NCBI RefSeq assembly: GCF_023520895.1
Contig: NZ_CP026029.1
Coordinates: 496,001 to 560,000 of the forward strand
DNA length: 64,000 nucleotides
From: Paenibacillus sp. PK3_47
GTDB taxonomy: Bacteria; Bacillota; Bacilli; Paenibacillales; Paenibacillaceae
Reading direction: 5' to 3'
Shown: one piece after another, positions 53,946 through 62,552 of the stretch
Layout of the letters: the number at the start of each line of letters is the position of its first letter
Numbering within the stretch: position 1 is the stretch's first letter
Made by a program: the position numbers and the translations under genes
The notes under the pieces: generated by a model
The model's database searches: none
What the model was told of the DNA's origin: nothing
Seen by the model: the letters and a program-made list of their open reading frames with translations, nothing else

Positions 53946-54036
53946 AAAAACCGCACAGTCCTTCTTCCGGTCAAGCAGGCAACTCAAACATAAGGGTTCC
54001 AGGCTCCGGGAAGAAAGACTATCGCGGTTCACTTGA
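53946..54036 (-). terminator. Large terminator hairpin after the DUF2273 gene
   Basis: On the minus strand AACCGCGATAGTCTTTCTTCCCGG pairs imperfectly with CCGGAAGAAGGACTGTGCGGTT over some 22 positions, enclosing about 38 bases, and is followed by TTTTTTTG. The start of the stem lies at the end of the DUF2273 gene. It closes the asp23-amaP operon. Confidence 0.75.
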
Positions 54037-54262
54037 AGGGACGCCAGCGTCCGGACAGCCGCGACACCAGCTCCTGCCAGTCAAACAGCGGAGGCTGTGC
54101 GGTATCCTTTCTTTTGCCAAGCGTATATCCGATGAACACTACCAGTGCAAAGAACAGCATATCCCAAAAACCGCTAATTAAATAAATCAGCCCGAGAACA
54201 ACACCGAAGGTGACTCCGGCAATTCTACCCCCGTGACTTTCCCATACTTCTCTCCAGGACAT
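54029..54262 (-). CDS. DUF2273 small membrane protein
   Basis: A 77-residue protein with two adjacent hydrophobic helices (RIAGVTFGVVLGLIYLISGF and MLFFALVVFIGYTLG) and a basic C-terminal tail (SRLSGRWRPFK). It matches DUF2273, usually encoded with AmaP and Asp23 in envelope-stress operons of Bacillota. It begins 15 bases after amaP. Probably part of the same membrane complex. Confidence 0.85.
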   Translation of the reverse strand: MSWREVWESHGGRIAGVTFGVVLGLIYLISGFWDMLFFALVVFIGYTLGKRKDTAQPPLFDWQELVSRLSGRWRPFK

Positions 54263-54277
54263 AAGGGAAACTCACCT

Positions 54278-54826
54278 CTATTCCACTCGACTTTTGAAGC
54301 TTGGAGACTGTGTGAGGTTGGCAATATATACAGATACATCAGCTACCGGAATTCCGGTCGTTTCCTGCACAAAATCATGCACCTGACGCTGCACCTCTGT
54401 CGTCAGCAGCGGGAGGGAATGCTCACCGTCCACCACTGCGCGGATCGTAATTTCAAGCCCGGCCTGGGACACGCGGATGCGGGACCTCAGATCCCTGATC
54501 CCTTTGACCTTGCCCGCAGCCTTGAGACTCAGGTTCTCAATGGTTTCCATAGAGATCTGGATGTCCCCATACTCTGTGCGCTGATCGACTGAAGGCATCG
54601 AGGCACGGTCTCTGCGCAAAGAAATGTAGAAGAAACGGATGCTGAGCAGAAACAGAATGACTGCCACGGCAATCGCGGTAATATAAGCTGCCGGCCCGTC
54701 CGAAATTTCCAGGGTGTCCGGGATAGCCCCGCTTAAAAGGAGGATGGCAATCACAGATAATATTCCGATGCTTAAGCTGTAAATGAACAGCAGAAGCCTG
54801 TCTAAAATTTTGGCCACGAGTCTCAT
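54278..54826 (-). CDS. amaP: Alkaline shock response membrane anchor protein AmaP
   Basis: A 182-residue protein with two N-terminal transmembrane helices (LLLFIYSLSIGILSVIAILL and AAYITAIAVAVILFLLSIRF) and a C-terminal domain (TEYGDIQISMETIENLSLKA ... GIPVADVSVYIANL) that is itself a degenerate Asp23-like fold. In staphylococci AmaP tethers Asp23 to the membrane. It lies directly downstream of an Asp23 gene. Confidence 0.9.
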   Translation of the reverse strand: MRLVAKILDRLLLFIYSLSIGILSVIAILLLSGAIPDTLEISDGPAAYITAIAVAVILFLLSIRFFYISLRRDRASMPSVDQRTEYGDIQISMETIENLSLKAAGKVKGIRDLRSRIRVSQAGLEITIRAVVDGEHSLPLLTTEVQRQVHDFVQETTGIPVADVSVYIANLTQSPSFKSRVE

Positions 54827-54892
54827 AACCTCCTCAAATTAGAGTAAACCCTCGACGGTGCTGTCGGGGGTTTATGGAAATACGCTCTGCCC

Positions 54893-55309
54893 TTATTTCA
54901 CGCGGAGAACCGCATCTGTATCTTCATGCTTATCCGTAGTGGTGCTGTTTCTGAACTGCACATCATGAATATGCACGTTCACTTCCACAACAGTCAGTCC
55001 GGTCATTGTCTCGATGGAACGTTTGACATTGCGCTGGATCTCCCCGGCTACTTCCGGAAGACGGTTGCCATACTCGATGATTACGGATACATCCACTGCA
55101 GCCTCGCGCTGTCCGACTTCAACCTTAACACCTTTGGACAGGTTCTTGCGTCCGAGAAGCTCCACGATTCCTCCGGCAAATCCGCCGCTCATTCCGGCTA
55201 CGCCTTTAACCTCTACAGTAGCCAATCCTGCGATAACCTCGATCACTTCAGGAGCGATCTGGATCTCGCCGATCTCCGTACGTTCGTATTCCGTCGGCAA
55301 TGTACTCAT
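54893..55309 (-). CDS. yqhY: Asp23/Gls24 family envelope stress protein (YqhY)
   Basis: A 138-residue soluble protein: TEIGEIQIAPEVIEVIAGLA, VEVKGVAGMSGGFAGGIVEL, EVGQREAAVDVSVIIEYGNR and GLTVVEVNVHIHDVQF are the Asp23 fold. In B. subtilis yqhY is next to accBC and affects acetyl-CoA carboxylase activity; the same neighbour is found here. ATG at 55309 preferred; the frame extends seven codons to a TTG. Confidence 0.9.
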   Translation of the reverse strand: MSTLPTEYERTEIGEIQIAPEVIEVIAGLATVEVKGVAGMSGGFAGGIVELLGRKNLSKGVKVEVGQREAAVDVSVIIEYGNRLPEVAGEIQRNVKRSIETMTGLTVVEVNVHIHDVQFRNSTTTDKHEDTDAVLRVK

Positions 55310-55382
55310 TTTGGACTTCAACCCTTTCAATAAAAAAGTTGTTCAACAATTCAAGCCGCTAAGCACGTCTCTTATTAAACAT

Positions 55383-55411
55383 ACTATATCATTTGCCGAA
55401 CTTTATGACAA
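55383..55411 (-). promoter_or_regulatory. Sigma-A promoter of the Asp23 operon
   Basis: TTGTCA (55406-55411), 17 bases, TATAGT (55383-55388) on the minus strand, 70-80 bases before the gene. It shows that yqhY, amaP and the DUF2273 gene can be transcribed separately from accBC. Confidence 0.7.
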
Positions 55412-55427
55412 ACAATGAGAAGACGTC

Positions 55428-56771
55428 CTAAATTTCATATTCTTCCAGGAACTTGATATCAAAATTGCCGTCCAGGAACACCGGATGCTCCAGCAGTTTC
55501 TGATGGAAGGGAATCGTTGTATGTATGCCTTCCACAGCAAATTCCGCAAGCGCGCGCTTCATTTTGGCTACAGCCTCCTGACGGGTTGGCGCCCAGACAA
55601 TCAGCTTTGCAATCATGGAATCATAGAATGGTGAGATTGTATAGCCGGGGTAAGCTGCACTGTCCACACGTACGCCGAGACCGCCCGGCGGCAGATAAAA
55701 GCCGATTTTGCCCGGTGAAGGCATGAAATTGCGTTCCGGATCCTCTGCGTTAATGCGGCATTCCAGCGACCAGCCGTTAATAACAATATCCTCTTGGGCA
55801 AAAGAAAGCGGGTTACCTTCAGCGACAGAGATCATTTCCTTGATCAGATCCACACCGGTAATCATCTCCGTAACAGGATGCTCCACCTGAATGCGTGTAT
55901 TCATCTCCATGAAATAGAACTGCCCGTCAGGTCCCAGCAGAAACTCAAGCGTCCCCGCTCCGGAGTAATTCACAGCCTGTGCCGCTCTGACTGCCGCCTG
56001 GCCCATCGCTTCACGGATTTCAGGGGTAAGGACGGAGCAAGGCGCTTCCTCCACCAGCTTCTGGCGGCGGCGCTGTACGGAGCAGTCCCGTTCACCAAGG
56101 TGAACTACATTTCCGTGCTTGTCGGCAATGATCTGAATTTCCACATGCTTCATGCCTGTCAGGAACTTCTCCAGGTAGACTCCGGCATTGCCGAAGGCCT
56201 TCTGGGCTTCCTGCTGGGCAGCGGTGATCTGCTTCACCAGGGATTCTTCATCCTCGGCAATGCGGATCCCCTTTCCGCCGCCGCCGGCTGTTGCCTTGAC
56301 GATAATCGGATAACCGATGTCACGGCCCAGCATTACGGCCTCCTCAATATCATCCACAAGACCGTCAGAGCCCGGAATGATCGGAACTCCGGCGAGCTTC
56401 ATTGTCTCTTTGGCTACTGCCTTGTCCCCCATGCGGGTGATCGCATCCGGTGAAGGACCGATGAAGGTGATATTGCAGGATTCGCAGATTTCCGCGAAGT
56501 CTGCATTCTCAGCCAAAAAACCGTAACCGGGATGAACGGCATCGCATTCGGTTAATGTAGCTACACTCATAATATTGGTAAAGTTCAGATAGCTGTCCTT
56601 GGACGGCATCGGACCGATGCAGTAAGCCTCGTCCGCCAGCCGGACATGCAGGGAATCCCGGTCCGGCTCCGAATAAACCGCGACGGTTGCAATCCCCATT
56701 TCACGGCAGGCCCTGATAATGCGGACCGCGATTTCGCCGCGGTTGGCAATCAACACTTTTTGAATGTTCAT
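55428..56771 (-). CDS. accC: Biotin carboxylase subunit of acetyl-CoA carboxylase
   Basis: A 447-residue ATP-grasp enzyme that carboxylates the biotin of Acc[21 protein letters not shown], the ATP loop [20 protein letters not shown], and [20 protein letters not shown] are all present. GGGAGGAAACGC precedes the ATG. Encoded with accB, catalysing the first committed step of fatty-acid synthesis, which also uses the branched primers from the bkd operon. Confidence 0.96.
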   Translation of the reverse strand: MNIQKVLIANRGEIAVRIIRACREMGIATVAVYSEPDRDSLHVRLADEAYCIGPMPSKDSYLNFTNIMSVATLTECDAVHPGYGFLAENADFAEICESCNITFIGPSPDAITRMGDKAVAKETMKLAGVPIIPGSDGLVDDIEEAVMLGRDIGYPIIVKATAGGGGKGIRIAEDEESLVKQITAAQQEAQKAFGNAGVYLEKFLTGMKHVEIQIIADKHGNVVHLGERDCSVQRRRQKLVEEAPCSVLTPEIREAMGQAAVRAAQAVNYSGAGTLEFLLGPDGQFYFMEMNTRIQVEHPVTEMITGVDLIKEMISVAEGNPLSFAQEDIVINGWSLECRINAEDPERNFMPSPGKIGFYLPPGGLGVRVDSAAYPGYTISPFYDSMIAKLIVWAPTRQEAVAKMKRALAEFAVEGIHTTIPFHQKLLEHPVFLDGNFDIKFLEEYEI

Positions 56772-56826
56772 GCGTTTCCTCCCAAAGTTTAACGAAGCTT
56801 GCTAGCTCCTCATGTTCTGCGTCACC

Positions 56827-57336
56827 TTACTCCGGTTTTACCAGAAACAGCGGCTGGCCGTATTCCACCAGCTGGCCGTTCTCGGCAAGGACGGACACGA
56901 TTTCGCCCCGAACTTCCGCTTCAAGCTCATTCATCAGCTTCATCGCTTCAATGATGCAGACGGTTGATTTCTCGCTGACCCGGTCACCTACTTTTACGAA
57001 CGACGGGGAATCCGGAGAAGCGGCACTGTAGAAGGTCCCTACCATTGGTGAGACAATTTTATGTAATGCGCCTTCAGCTGGTGCAGAAACTGCCTGAGGT
57101 ACGGCAGGGATCTCGGTTACGACCGGAGGTGCAGTATGCTGCGGACTCACCGGCTGCGGTGCAGGCGCAAAAGGATAGGCAAAAGGAGCCGCCTGTAGTA
57201 CATTTCCGTCCCCTTCAGCACGGTCCGGCTTGCGGATGGCCAGCTTCATTCCTTCGCTTTCAATCTCCAGCTCGTGTACGGAGGAGGTCTGGTCCAGCAA
57301 TTTAATTAATTCCTTAATCTCGCTTAACTTGAACAT
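56827..57336 (-). CDS. accB: Biotin carboxyl carrier protein of acetyl-CoA carboxylase
   Basis: A 169-residue carrier. The N-terminal helix [20 protein letters not shown], a Pro/Ala-rich linker (about 50-88), and a C-terminal biotinyl domain with [20 protein letters not shown], in which Lys133 carries biotin. It ends 55 bases before accC. A TATAAT-like sequence near 57504-57509, upstream of the start, may be its promoter. Confidence 0.95.
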   Translation of the reverse strand: MFKLSEIKELIKLLDQTSSVHELEIESEGMKLAIRKPDRAEGDGNVLQAAPFAYPFAPAPQPVSPQHTAPPVVTEIPAVPQAVSAPAEGALHKIVSPMVGTFYSAASPDSPSFVKVGDRVSEKSTVCIIEAMKLMNELEAEVRGEIVSVLAENGQLVEYGQPLFLVKPE

Positions 57337-57525
57337 TTAATAGTTCACTCCTTCAGCTTTCTCATGAAGCCGCACCTTGGCAGTGCGGTCAGCAGAACGG
57401 CTTTGCCGCTTTTTCTAAAAAGAAGCAGTACGCTTCAGATGACATGCGATTCCTTAAATGGCGACCGGAACTTACGCAGCTTTTCCAAGATAACTTTATG
57501 TATTATATCACAAACGAACGAAATG

Positions 57526-57556
57526 GAAAGAGCCCGGGCAGCGCCCGCGCTCTTTC
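57526..57556 (-). terminator. spoIIIA operon terminator
   Basis: GAAAGAGC, GGGC, a 3-base loop, GCCC and GCTCTTTC pair into a GC-rich stem, followed by CCATTTCGTTCGTTTG on the minus strand. It lies 30 bases after the spoIIIAH stop; the T-run is interrupted. Confidence 0.6.
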
Positions 57557-57585
57557 GGCATTTTATGCTGTTATCCGCATGTTTC

Positions 57586-58518
57586 TTATTGTGCTGAAAC
57601 ATATTGGACTCTGATTTTGTCCTGCGTAACACTCAGTTCCTTCATTACCATATCCACGATGCCTACCGCCTGCTTCACATCCAGCTTCTCGCTCATCACC
57701 ACTACAGTATAAGCATTTCCGGTTTCTTCCTTCACGATTGCTTCCCCGTATTTCTGCTGCAGCTTCACTTCAATGTCGCTGATTTTGGATTCTTTTTCCT
57801 CAAGCTTGCTGAGCTGCTCATGGGCAGCTGCGTTCTCGGCAGGCGTCTTCTCCATATCATTGATTTGGGCAAGAAGATCGTTGTAGTTCTTCAGGTTCTG
57901 CTGCTCGCGTTCGTACTCATAATTGTTGAACAGGCTGCTTGCGGAAGCGCTTTGTGCGGCTACCTCTTTCAGGATTTCTTCATCGCCTTTTGCCGGTTCT
58001 TCTGCATCAGCTGCCGCGGAGCTATCCTTGTCTGCGGCAGCACTTCCGGAGTCCGTAGCTGCAGGCTTTCCGGTATTGGTGTCCGCAGCTGCCGTATCCT
58101 TGCTGCCGGCTGCAGCGCCACTGTCAGCTGTAGTGCTGCTGTCAGCTTCCGTGCTGCCGTCAGATGCCGCGCTGCTGTCCTCTGTTACTGCCGCTGCAGG
58201 GTCTTCCGTTACAGCAGCTGCACTGCTGTCTTCTGCAGCCGTATTATCACTGCTTTCGCCTGTGACTGCCGCTGCTTCAGTATCAGCATCAGTGGTGAGC
58301 GCGTCCTGAGTATCGACTTCATTAATGACCAGTCCGCTGTCGAGCACGGCTGCATCACTGTTGCCGGCCCCGTCTTTTACAGTGTCCACCTGGATGCTGC
58401 CCGCCGTTTCCTGCGGAATTGAAGTTCCTGAATCCTCGGTAAATAAGTAGTAAGCAGAGAGCACCACCATCAGACTGAGCATGGATACTAACCAGATCGT
58501 TTGTCTTTTGCCCTTCAT
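57586..58518 (-). CDS. spoIIIAH: Stage III sporulation protein AH
   Basis: A 310-residue mother-cell protein whose ring-forming domain meets SpoIIQ across the intermembrane space. One TM helix (QTIWLVSMLSLMVVLSAYYL), then about 110-120 residues made almost only of Ala, Ser, Asp, Thr and Glu, then the helical and YscJ/FliF-like part (YEREQQNLKNYNDLLAQIND ... AVGIVDMVMKELSVTQDKI). The B. subtilis protein is 218 residues, so the low-complexity spacer explains the extra length. ATG 58518 has GAGGAGG upstream. Confidence 0.92.
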   Translation of the reverse strand: MKGKRQTIWLVSMLSLMVVLSAYYLFTEDSGTSIPQETAGSIQVDTVKDGAGNSDAAVLDSGLVINEVDTQDALTTDADTEAAAVTGESSDNTAAEDSSAAAVTEDPAAAVTEDSSAASDGSTEADSSTTADSGAAAGSKDTAAADTNTGKPAATDSGSAAADKDSSAAADAEEPAKGDEEILKEVAAQSASASSLFNNYEYEREQQNLKNYNDLLAQINDMEKTPAENAAAHEQLSKLEEKESKISDIEVKLQQKYGEAIVKEETGNAYTVVVMSEKLDVKQAVGIVDMVMKELSVTQDKIRVQYVSAQ

Positions 58519-58589
58519 TACCAATTCCTCCTCAAATTTATACTCCTTGCCTCACTTCAGATACACTTTCCGGGAAGCTTCACCTGGTA

Positions 58590-59234
58590 TCATTCCTGCT
58601 TGCGCGGGACTACGGAAATGCGGTGGCCCGGTACGTTCAGCCCCCGCTCGACGGCCTCTTCAATCAGCCCCCGGACCACCTTGTTCTCCGCGCCTTTCGC
58701 AACAACAAGGACGCCCCGGATCTGCGGCTTAATGCGTTTCGTAATGATCGGTGTCTCGTCTCCCGACTGGCTGTAGGTGACAATCTCGCCATCCCTTGTG
58801 TACTGGGTAGTATGGCGTTTACCGCCGCTGGCGTCGGTTTCTTCGCTCTGCTGCTGGGAATCATTCATATTGCGGACCACTACAATTTCCTCTGTCGAAT
58901 CTACCGTAACCATAATATCGACGGTGCCGACGCCTACAATTTTCTCCAGAATTTCCTTGGTGCGGTCTTCCATCGCCTGCTCTATACCATCAAATGAACC
59001 GGGAGACGGGCTCTCCCCCTGCTGCAGCGCAGCCTGTGCAGACTCAGCGGCCGGCGGCTCCCGCCCCGTATTCTCGCTGTCCAGCTTTTTGACATTGACA
59101 AAGGAGTTGAACAGCATGATCGCCACCCCCAGCAGCCCCACAATGATCAGCCAGCGGAAAACATGACTCCTCTTCGCACTTCCGCCGGCTCCGCCTCCTG
59201 CCCACTGCTCCAGTTTTTTCAGCCAATTGCCCAT
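58590..59234 (-). CDS. spoIIIAG: Stage III sporulation protein AG
   Basis: A 214-residue protein: cytosolic N-terminus, one TM helix (HVFRWLIIVGLLGVAIMLFN), a Ser/Gln/Pro-rich spacer, then the ring-building domain with KEILEKIVGVGTVDIMVTVD and KRIKPQIRGVLVVAKGAENK. SpoIIIAG forms the large ring of the forespore-mother-cell channel. It lies between spoIIIAF and spoIIIAH in the usual order. Confidence 0.94.
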   Translation of the reverse strand: MGNWLKKLEQWAGGGAGGSAKRSHVFRWLIIVGLLGVAIMLFNSFVNVKKLDSENTGREPPAAESAQAALQQGESPSPGSFDGIEQAMEDRTKEILEKIVGVGTVDIMVTVDSTEEIVVVRNMNDSQQQSEETDASGGKRHTTQYTRDGEIVTYSQSGDETPIITKRIKPQIRGVLVVAKGAENKVVRGLIEEAVERGLNVPGHRISVVPRKQE

Positions 59235-59289
59235 GCTTCCTATCCCTCCCCAGTTATCCGAAGGTATGCCTTATTCTCTGACTCGACAG

Positions 59290-60072
59290 TTACGACTTCA
59301 CTGTACCGGAGCCGGCGTTCTGCACCTGTATAACATCAGGGTCCAGATTCCAGTTCTGCTCAAGCAGCCGGATGACAGACTGTGCTTCGGCGGCTGCTGC
59401 CTTATCCTCCAGCCCGTTTCCGGAACCTGCCGAAGCCGGAGATGAATCCTCCCGCTTCTCCGTTCCTGCATTTCCTGCACCCAGCCTCACCTGAACAGGC
59501 TCTACTGGCTGTATGACGATCGGCTCTGCAGGGGGATCTGCGGAAGACGGGATTCCAGCGTCCACGCTGGAGTCCGCAGCAGCATCCGGGTCCTGAAGGA
59601 TCACATTTACCGCTGATATAACAGGGACTTCCTCGCTGCCTCCGGTTCCCGGGACTTTTCCTACACCCAGCTTCACTGTAACTTTTACTCCCTGAACTCC
59701 AGTGCTTGCCGCAATTTGCTCGCGCATCTGTCCTGCCACCTCCTCTGCCGCCAGCTGCAGGCTCTGCTCCCTGGCTCCTGCTGCCAGCATCCGGCCGTCA
59801 GCCAGAATCTTCTCCAGTGAACCGGCGCCTTGTCCGGCCCCGCCAAGCAGGCCGCCATTCTGGTCCTGCTGCACCAGTGCCAGCTTCAGCTCTGCGGCGG
59901 CATCGCCCTTCAGCAGGGAGATGATGGGACTCAGCATGGTGAGCAGGACCAGCAGGCTGAGCACAAGCCTGGCATAACGCTCCATCGACTTTCCCGGAAG
60001 CAGCATTTCCACAAAGGCGGCCATCAGCACCACCAGAATGAGCTCCCGCAGCCATCCGCCTAACCAGGTCAT
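59290..60072 (-). CDS. spoIIIAF: Stage III sporulation protein AF
   Basis: A 260-residue protein with two N-terminal TM helices (LRELILVVLMAAFVEMLLPG and YARLVLSLLVLLTMLSPIIS) and an extracellular domain containing EVAGQMREQIAASTGVQGVK and VTVKLGVGKV. The C-terminal third (about 165-235) is a Pro/Ala/Glu/Ser-rich extension that is longer than in the B. subtilis protein (206 residues). Part of the SpoIIIA channel. Confidence 0.9.
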   Translation of the reverse strand: MTWLGGWLRELILVVLMAAFVEMLLPGKSMERYARLVLSLLVLLTMLSPIISLLKGDAAAELKLALVQQDQNGGLLGGAGQGAGSLEKILADGRMLAAGAREQSLQLAAEEVAGQMREQIAASTGVQGVKVTVKLGVGKVPGTGGSEEVPVISAVNVILQDPDAAADSSVDAGIPSSADPPAEPIVIQPVEPVQVRLGAGNAGTEKREDSSPASAGSGNGLEDKAAAAEAQSVIRLLEQNWNLDPDVIQVQNAGSGTVKS

Positions 60073-60130
60073 GGTAACCTCCTAAAAGATCCTTTTCATT
60101 CATTCACTTTGCCTGCTCTTGTAAAAGGCT

Positions 60131-61369
60131 TCACCTCATCATCACCGTGACATTGCCTGCGGTCAGCATGATCGTGACAGCCAGAAAGAACATCAGCGAG
60201 ACGGCGGCGAGTGCGGCGAACACGTAAATCATGCTCTTGCCGATCGTCTGCAGGCAGGACACAATCGGCGTTTCGCCCAGCGGCTGCATGACTGCAGCGG
60301 CCACGTTGTAGATCAGCGCCAGCACGAGGATTTTGATCGCCGGGAACGCGCAGAGAAACAATATAATGATGACTCCCGAGAGCCCGATGGCATTCTTGAC
60401 CAGGAGCGAAGCCGAGATGACCGTATCGGTGGCATCCGCAAACATTTTGCCGATGACCGGCACGAAATTGCCTGTAATATATTTGGCGGCGCGGATTGTT
60501 ACCCCGTCAGTAACCGAGCTCGTAATGCCCCTGACCGAGATCACGCCGAGAAAAACAGTCAGCAGCACTCCCAGCAGTCCGGCACCGATATTGCGCAGCA
60601 GGTTGGCCAGCTGGGTCAGCTTGTATTTCTCCGACATCGCGCTCACCAGATGCAGCACCGCCGAGAAGAACAGCAGCGGGAACACGATCGTGTGGATGAG
60701 CGTACCGACGGTATGGATCATAAATACAATCAGCGGATGCGTGACCGAGACGGTAACGATGTTGCCCATGGAGGCGAGAAGCGCGAACAGGAGCGGGATC
60801 ATCGCCATCATGAAATCGATCATCCGGTCAATGGCATCCTTGGCATAGCCCATGGCGATATTGAAGCTGTTGACGGCGATGACGAGCACCACCATGTAAC
60901 AGAGCATGTAGGCAATTTTGCTGACTGCCTTCCGTTCAAAAGCGGTCTGCAGCGTCTCCAGAATCATGCTCAGCACACTGACCATCACAATCGTGACCAG
61001 CAGCTTGCCGTTATAGAGCACTTCGTGCCACATGTAGGAACCGAGACCGGCCAGTACACTTTTGAAGCTGAGTCCATCATCGCCGGGAAGCAGCATATCC
61101 ATCAGTGCCGGGGTTTTTCCATCCGGGAAAAATCCGCCGTACTCCTTCATCAGCTGGTCCCAGTAAGATTCCACACCGTCTGTCGGCAGGTTCTGCATCT
61201 GTCCCCTGACCCATCCGTCCACAGGTGATGAGCTGTCTCCGGAAGCCTGCGGGAGTGAGGCCCCGGATGCTGCCGAAGCTGTACCTCCCAGGCACAGGAA
61301 CACCAGAAAAGGCAGGAGCAGCAGGAGTCTTTTTATTTTTGGCGGCCGGAAAACACAGCGCTCATGCAC
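60131..61369 (-). CDS. spoIIIAE: Stage III sporulation protein AE
   Basis: A 412-residue polytopic protein with a signal-like N-terminus (KRLLLLLPFLVFLCLGGTAS), an extracellular region and about seven to eight TM helices with ILETLQTAFERKAVSKIAYM and MIDFMMAMIPLLFALLASMG. The GTG at 61369 has AGGAGG seven bases upstream, so the first 15 codons of the longer frame are excluded. SpoIIIAE is the largest membrane component of the feeding-tube complex. Confidence 0.94.
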   Translation of the reverse strand: MHERCVFRPPKIKRLLLLLPFLVFLCLGGTASAASGASLPQASGDSSSPVDGWVRGQMQNLPTDGVESYWDQLMKEYGGFFPDGKTPALMDMLLPGDDGLSFKSVLAGLGSYMWHEVLYNGKLLVTIVMVSVLSMILETLQTAFERKAVSKIAYMLCYMVVLVIAVNSFNIAMGYAKDAIDRMIDFMMAMIPLLFALLASMGNIVTVSVTHPLIVFMIHTVGTLIHTIVFPLLFFSAVLHLVSAMSEKYKLTQLANLLRNIGAGLLGVLLTVFLGVISVRGITSSVTDGVTIRAAKYITGNFVPVIGKMFADATDTVISASLLVKNAIGLSGVIIILFLCAFPAIKILVLALIYNVAAAVMQPLGETPIVSCLQTIGKSMIYVFAALAAVSLMFFLAVTIMLTAGNVTVMMR

Positions 61370-61417
61370 GATCCTTCCTCCTGTCCCACTCAGGTATTCC
61401 TGCTTGTACCGCATCCT

Positions 61418-61807
61418 TTAGGCGGGAAGCAGCTTCATCACGGTTTCGATAATAATGCTGATGATCGGCACCGCCAGCACCATGATCAGCACCTTGCCGG
61501 CAAGCTCGATTTTGGAAGCGATCGATTCCTGTCCGGCGTCGCGCACGATCTGGGCACCGAATTCTGCAATATAGGAGATGCCGATGATTTTGAACACGGT
61601 TTTAATGTAGATCATTTCCATTCCCGATGATTCCGCCACCCGCTCAAGCGTGCCCAGCACCGTACCGATTTTGCCGATGAGAAACAGGAAGATCAGAATC
61701 CCGGCTCCGGTGGTCAGCAGAAACGCGAACATCGGCTTTTGTTCCTTAAGTACGAGGATCAGCACTGTTGACAAGAGACCAATTCCTACTACCTGAATGA
61801 TTTCCAT
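61418..61807 (-). CDS. spoIIIAD: Stage III sporulation protein AD
   Basis: A 129-residue membrane protein with about four helices (IIQVVGIGLLSTVLILVLKE, FAFLLTTGAGILIFLFLIGK and two more). Belongs with SpoIIIAC to the SpoIIIAC/AD family, proposed to resemble small type III export components. It starts ten bases after spoIIIAC. Confidence 0.94.
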   Translation of the reverse strand: MEIIQVVGIGLLSTVLILVLKEQKPMFAFLLTTGAGILIFLFLIGKIGTVLGTLERVAESSGMEMIYIKTVFKIIGISYIAEFGAQIVRDAGQESIASKIELAGKVLIMVLAVPIISIIIETVMKLLPA

Positions 61808-61816
61808 AAGGCCGTC

Positions 61817-62020
61817 CTACTGAAAGAGAAAAATGGTTTTGATTTCCTGAAGCAGCCCGTCCAGCATGCGGATGACCATAAACAGCACGATGATAAATCC
61901 CACAATGGTCACCCAATGGGCGATATCTTCTTTGCCCATCTGCTTCAGGACTGTGTGAATCATGGCGATAATGATGCCTATGCCGGCAATCTGAAAGATC
62001 GCGTTGACTTCAATATTCAT
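61817..62020 (-). CDS. spoIIIAC: Stage III sporulation protein AC
   Basis: A 67-residue protein with two TM helices: MNIEVNAIFQIAGIGIIIAM and WVTIVGFIIVLFMVIRMLDG. The ATG at 62020 has GAGG eight bases upstream; the preceding codons of the frame are GTG-CCA-GGA. Starts 14 bases after spoIIIAB. Confidence 0.94.
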   Translation of the reverse strand: MNIEVNAIFQIAGIGIIIAMIHTVLKQMGKEDIAHWVTIVGFIIVLFMVIRMLDGLLQEIKTIFLFQ

Positions 62021-62033
62021 TCCTGGCACCTCG

Positions 62034-62552
62034 CTAAAAGATCAAAATGACGATCAATGCCCCAAGCAGCAGCCCCAGGCTTTTGCTCATCTTTTCATAC
62101 TTGCCCTGATCCTCCCTGGCCGCTGTCTCCTCCTGCTTCAATTGCTGCAAAGCCAGCGAAATATGCGTGCTCTGATTCGACCTGTCACTGGTGCCGAGCG
62201 TGCAGCTGAGCTGCCGCAGAATTTCCTTCTCCGCACCCTTCAGGGCAGCGGATCTGAAATGGGCCTCCATCGCCCGCTGAATGGCCTCCTCGGCGCTGCG
62301 GTCCAGCGGCGGGCTCATCTCTTCAGCCGCAGTGGTGAAAAAGGACCTCAGCGGTTCCTTCGACTGCTGCCCGATCCGGCGGAGCGCTTCCGGCAGCGGT
62401 GTATACCCGTACTGGATTTCAGTTTCCAGCCGCTGCAGCGCTGCAATAAGACCTCTGATATTCCGGGGCCTGTCTGCATACTGGGCAGCCCGGACGAATC
62501 CGGCGAGTGTACCGGCAAGCACGATCAATACGGCTCCGAACAGCTTAAGCAT
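62034..62552 (-). CDS. spoIIIAB: Stage III sporulation protein AB
   Basis: A 172-residue protein with an N-terminal TM helix (MLKLFGAVLIVLAGTLAGFV), a helical GspF-like cytoplasmic domain (ALQRLETEIQYGYTPLPEAL) and a C-terminal TM helix (LGLLLGALIVILIF). The ATG at 62552 has GGGGAG eight bases upstream and overlaps the spoIIIAA end by eight bases; the long upstream part of the frame is out-of-phase spoIIIAA sequence. Confidence 0.94.
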   Translation of the reverse strand: MLKLFGAVLIVLAGTLAGFVRAAQYADRPRNIRGLIAALQRLETEIQYGYTPLPEALRRIGQQSKEPLRSFFTTAAEEMSPPLDRSAEEAIQRAMEAHFRSAALKGAEKEILRQLSCTLGTSDRSNQSTHISLALQQLKQEETAAREDQGKYEKMSKSLGLLLGALIVILIF

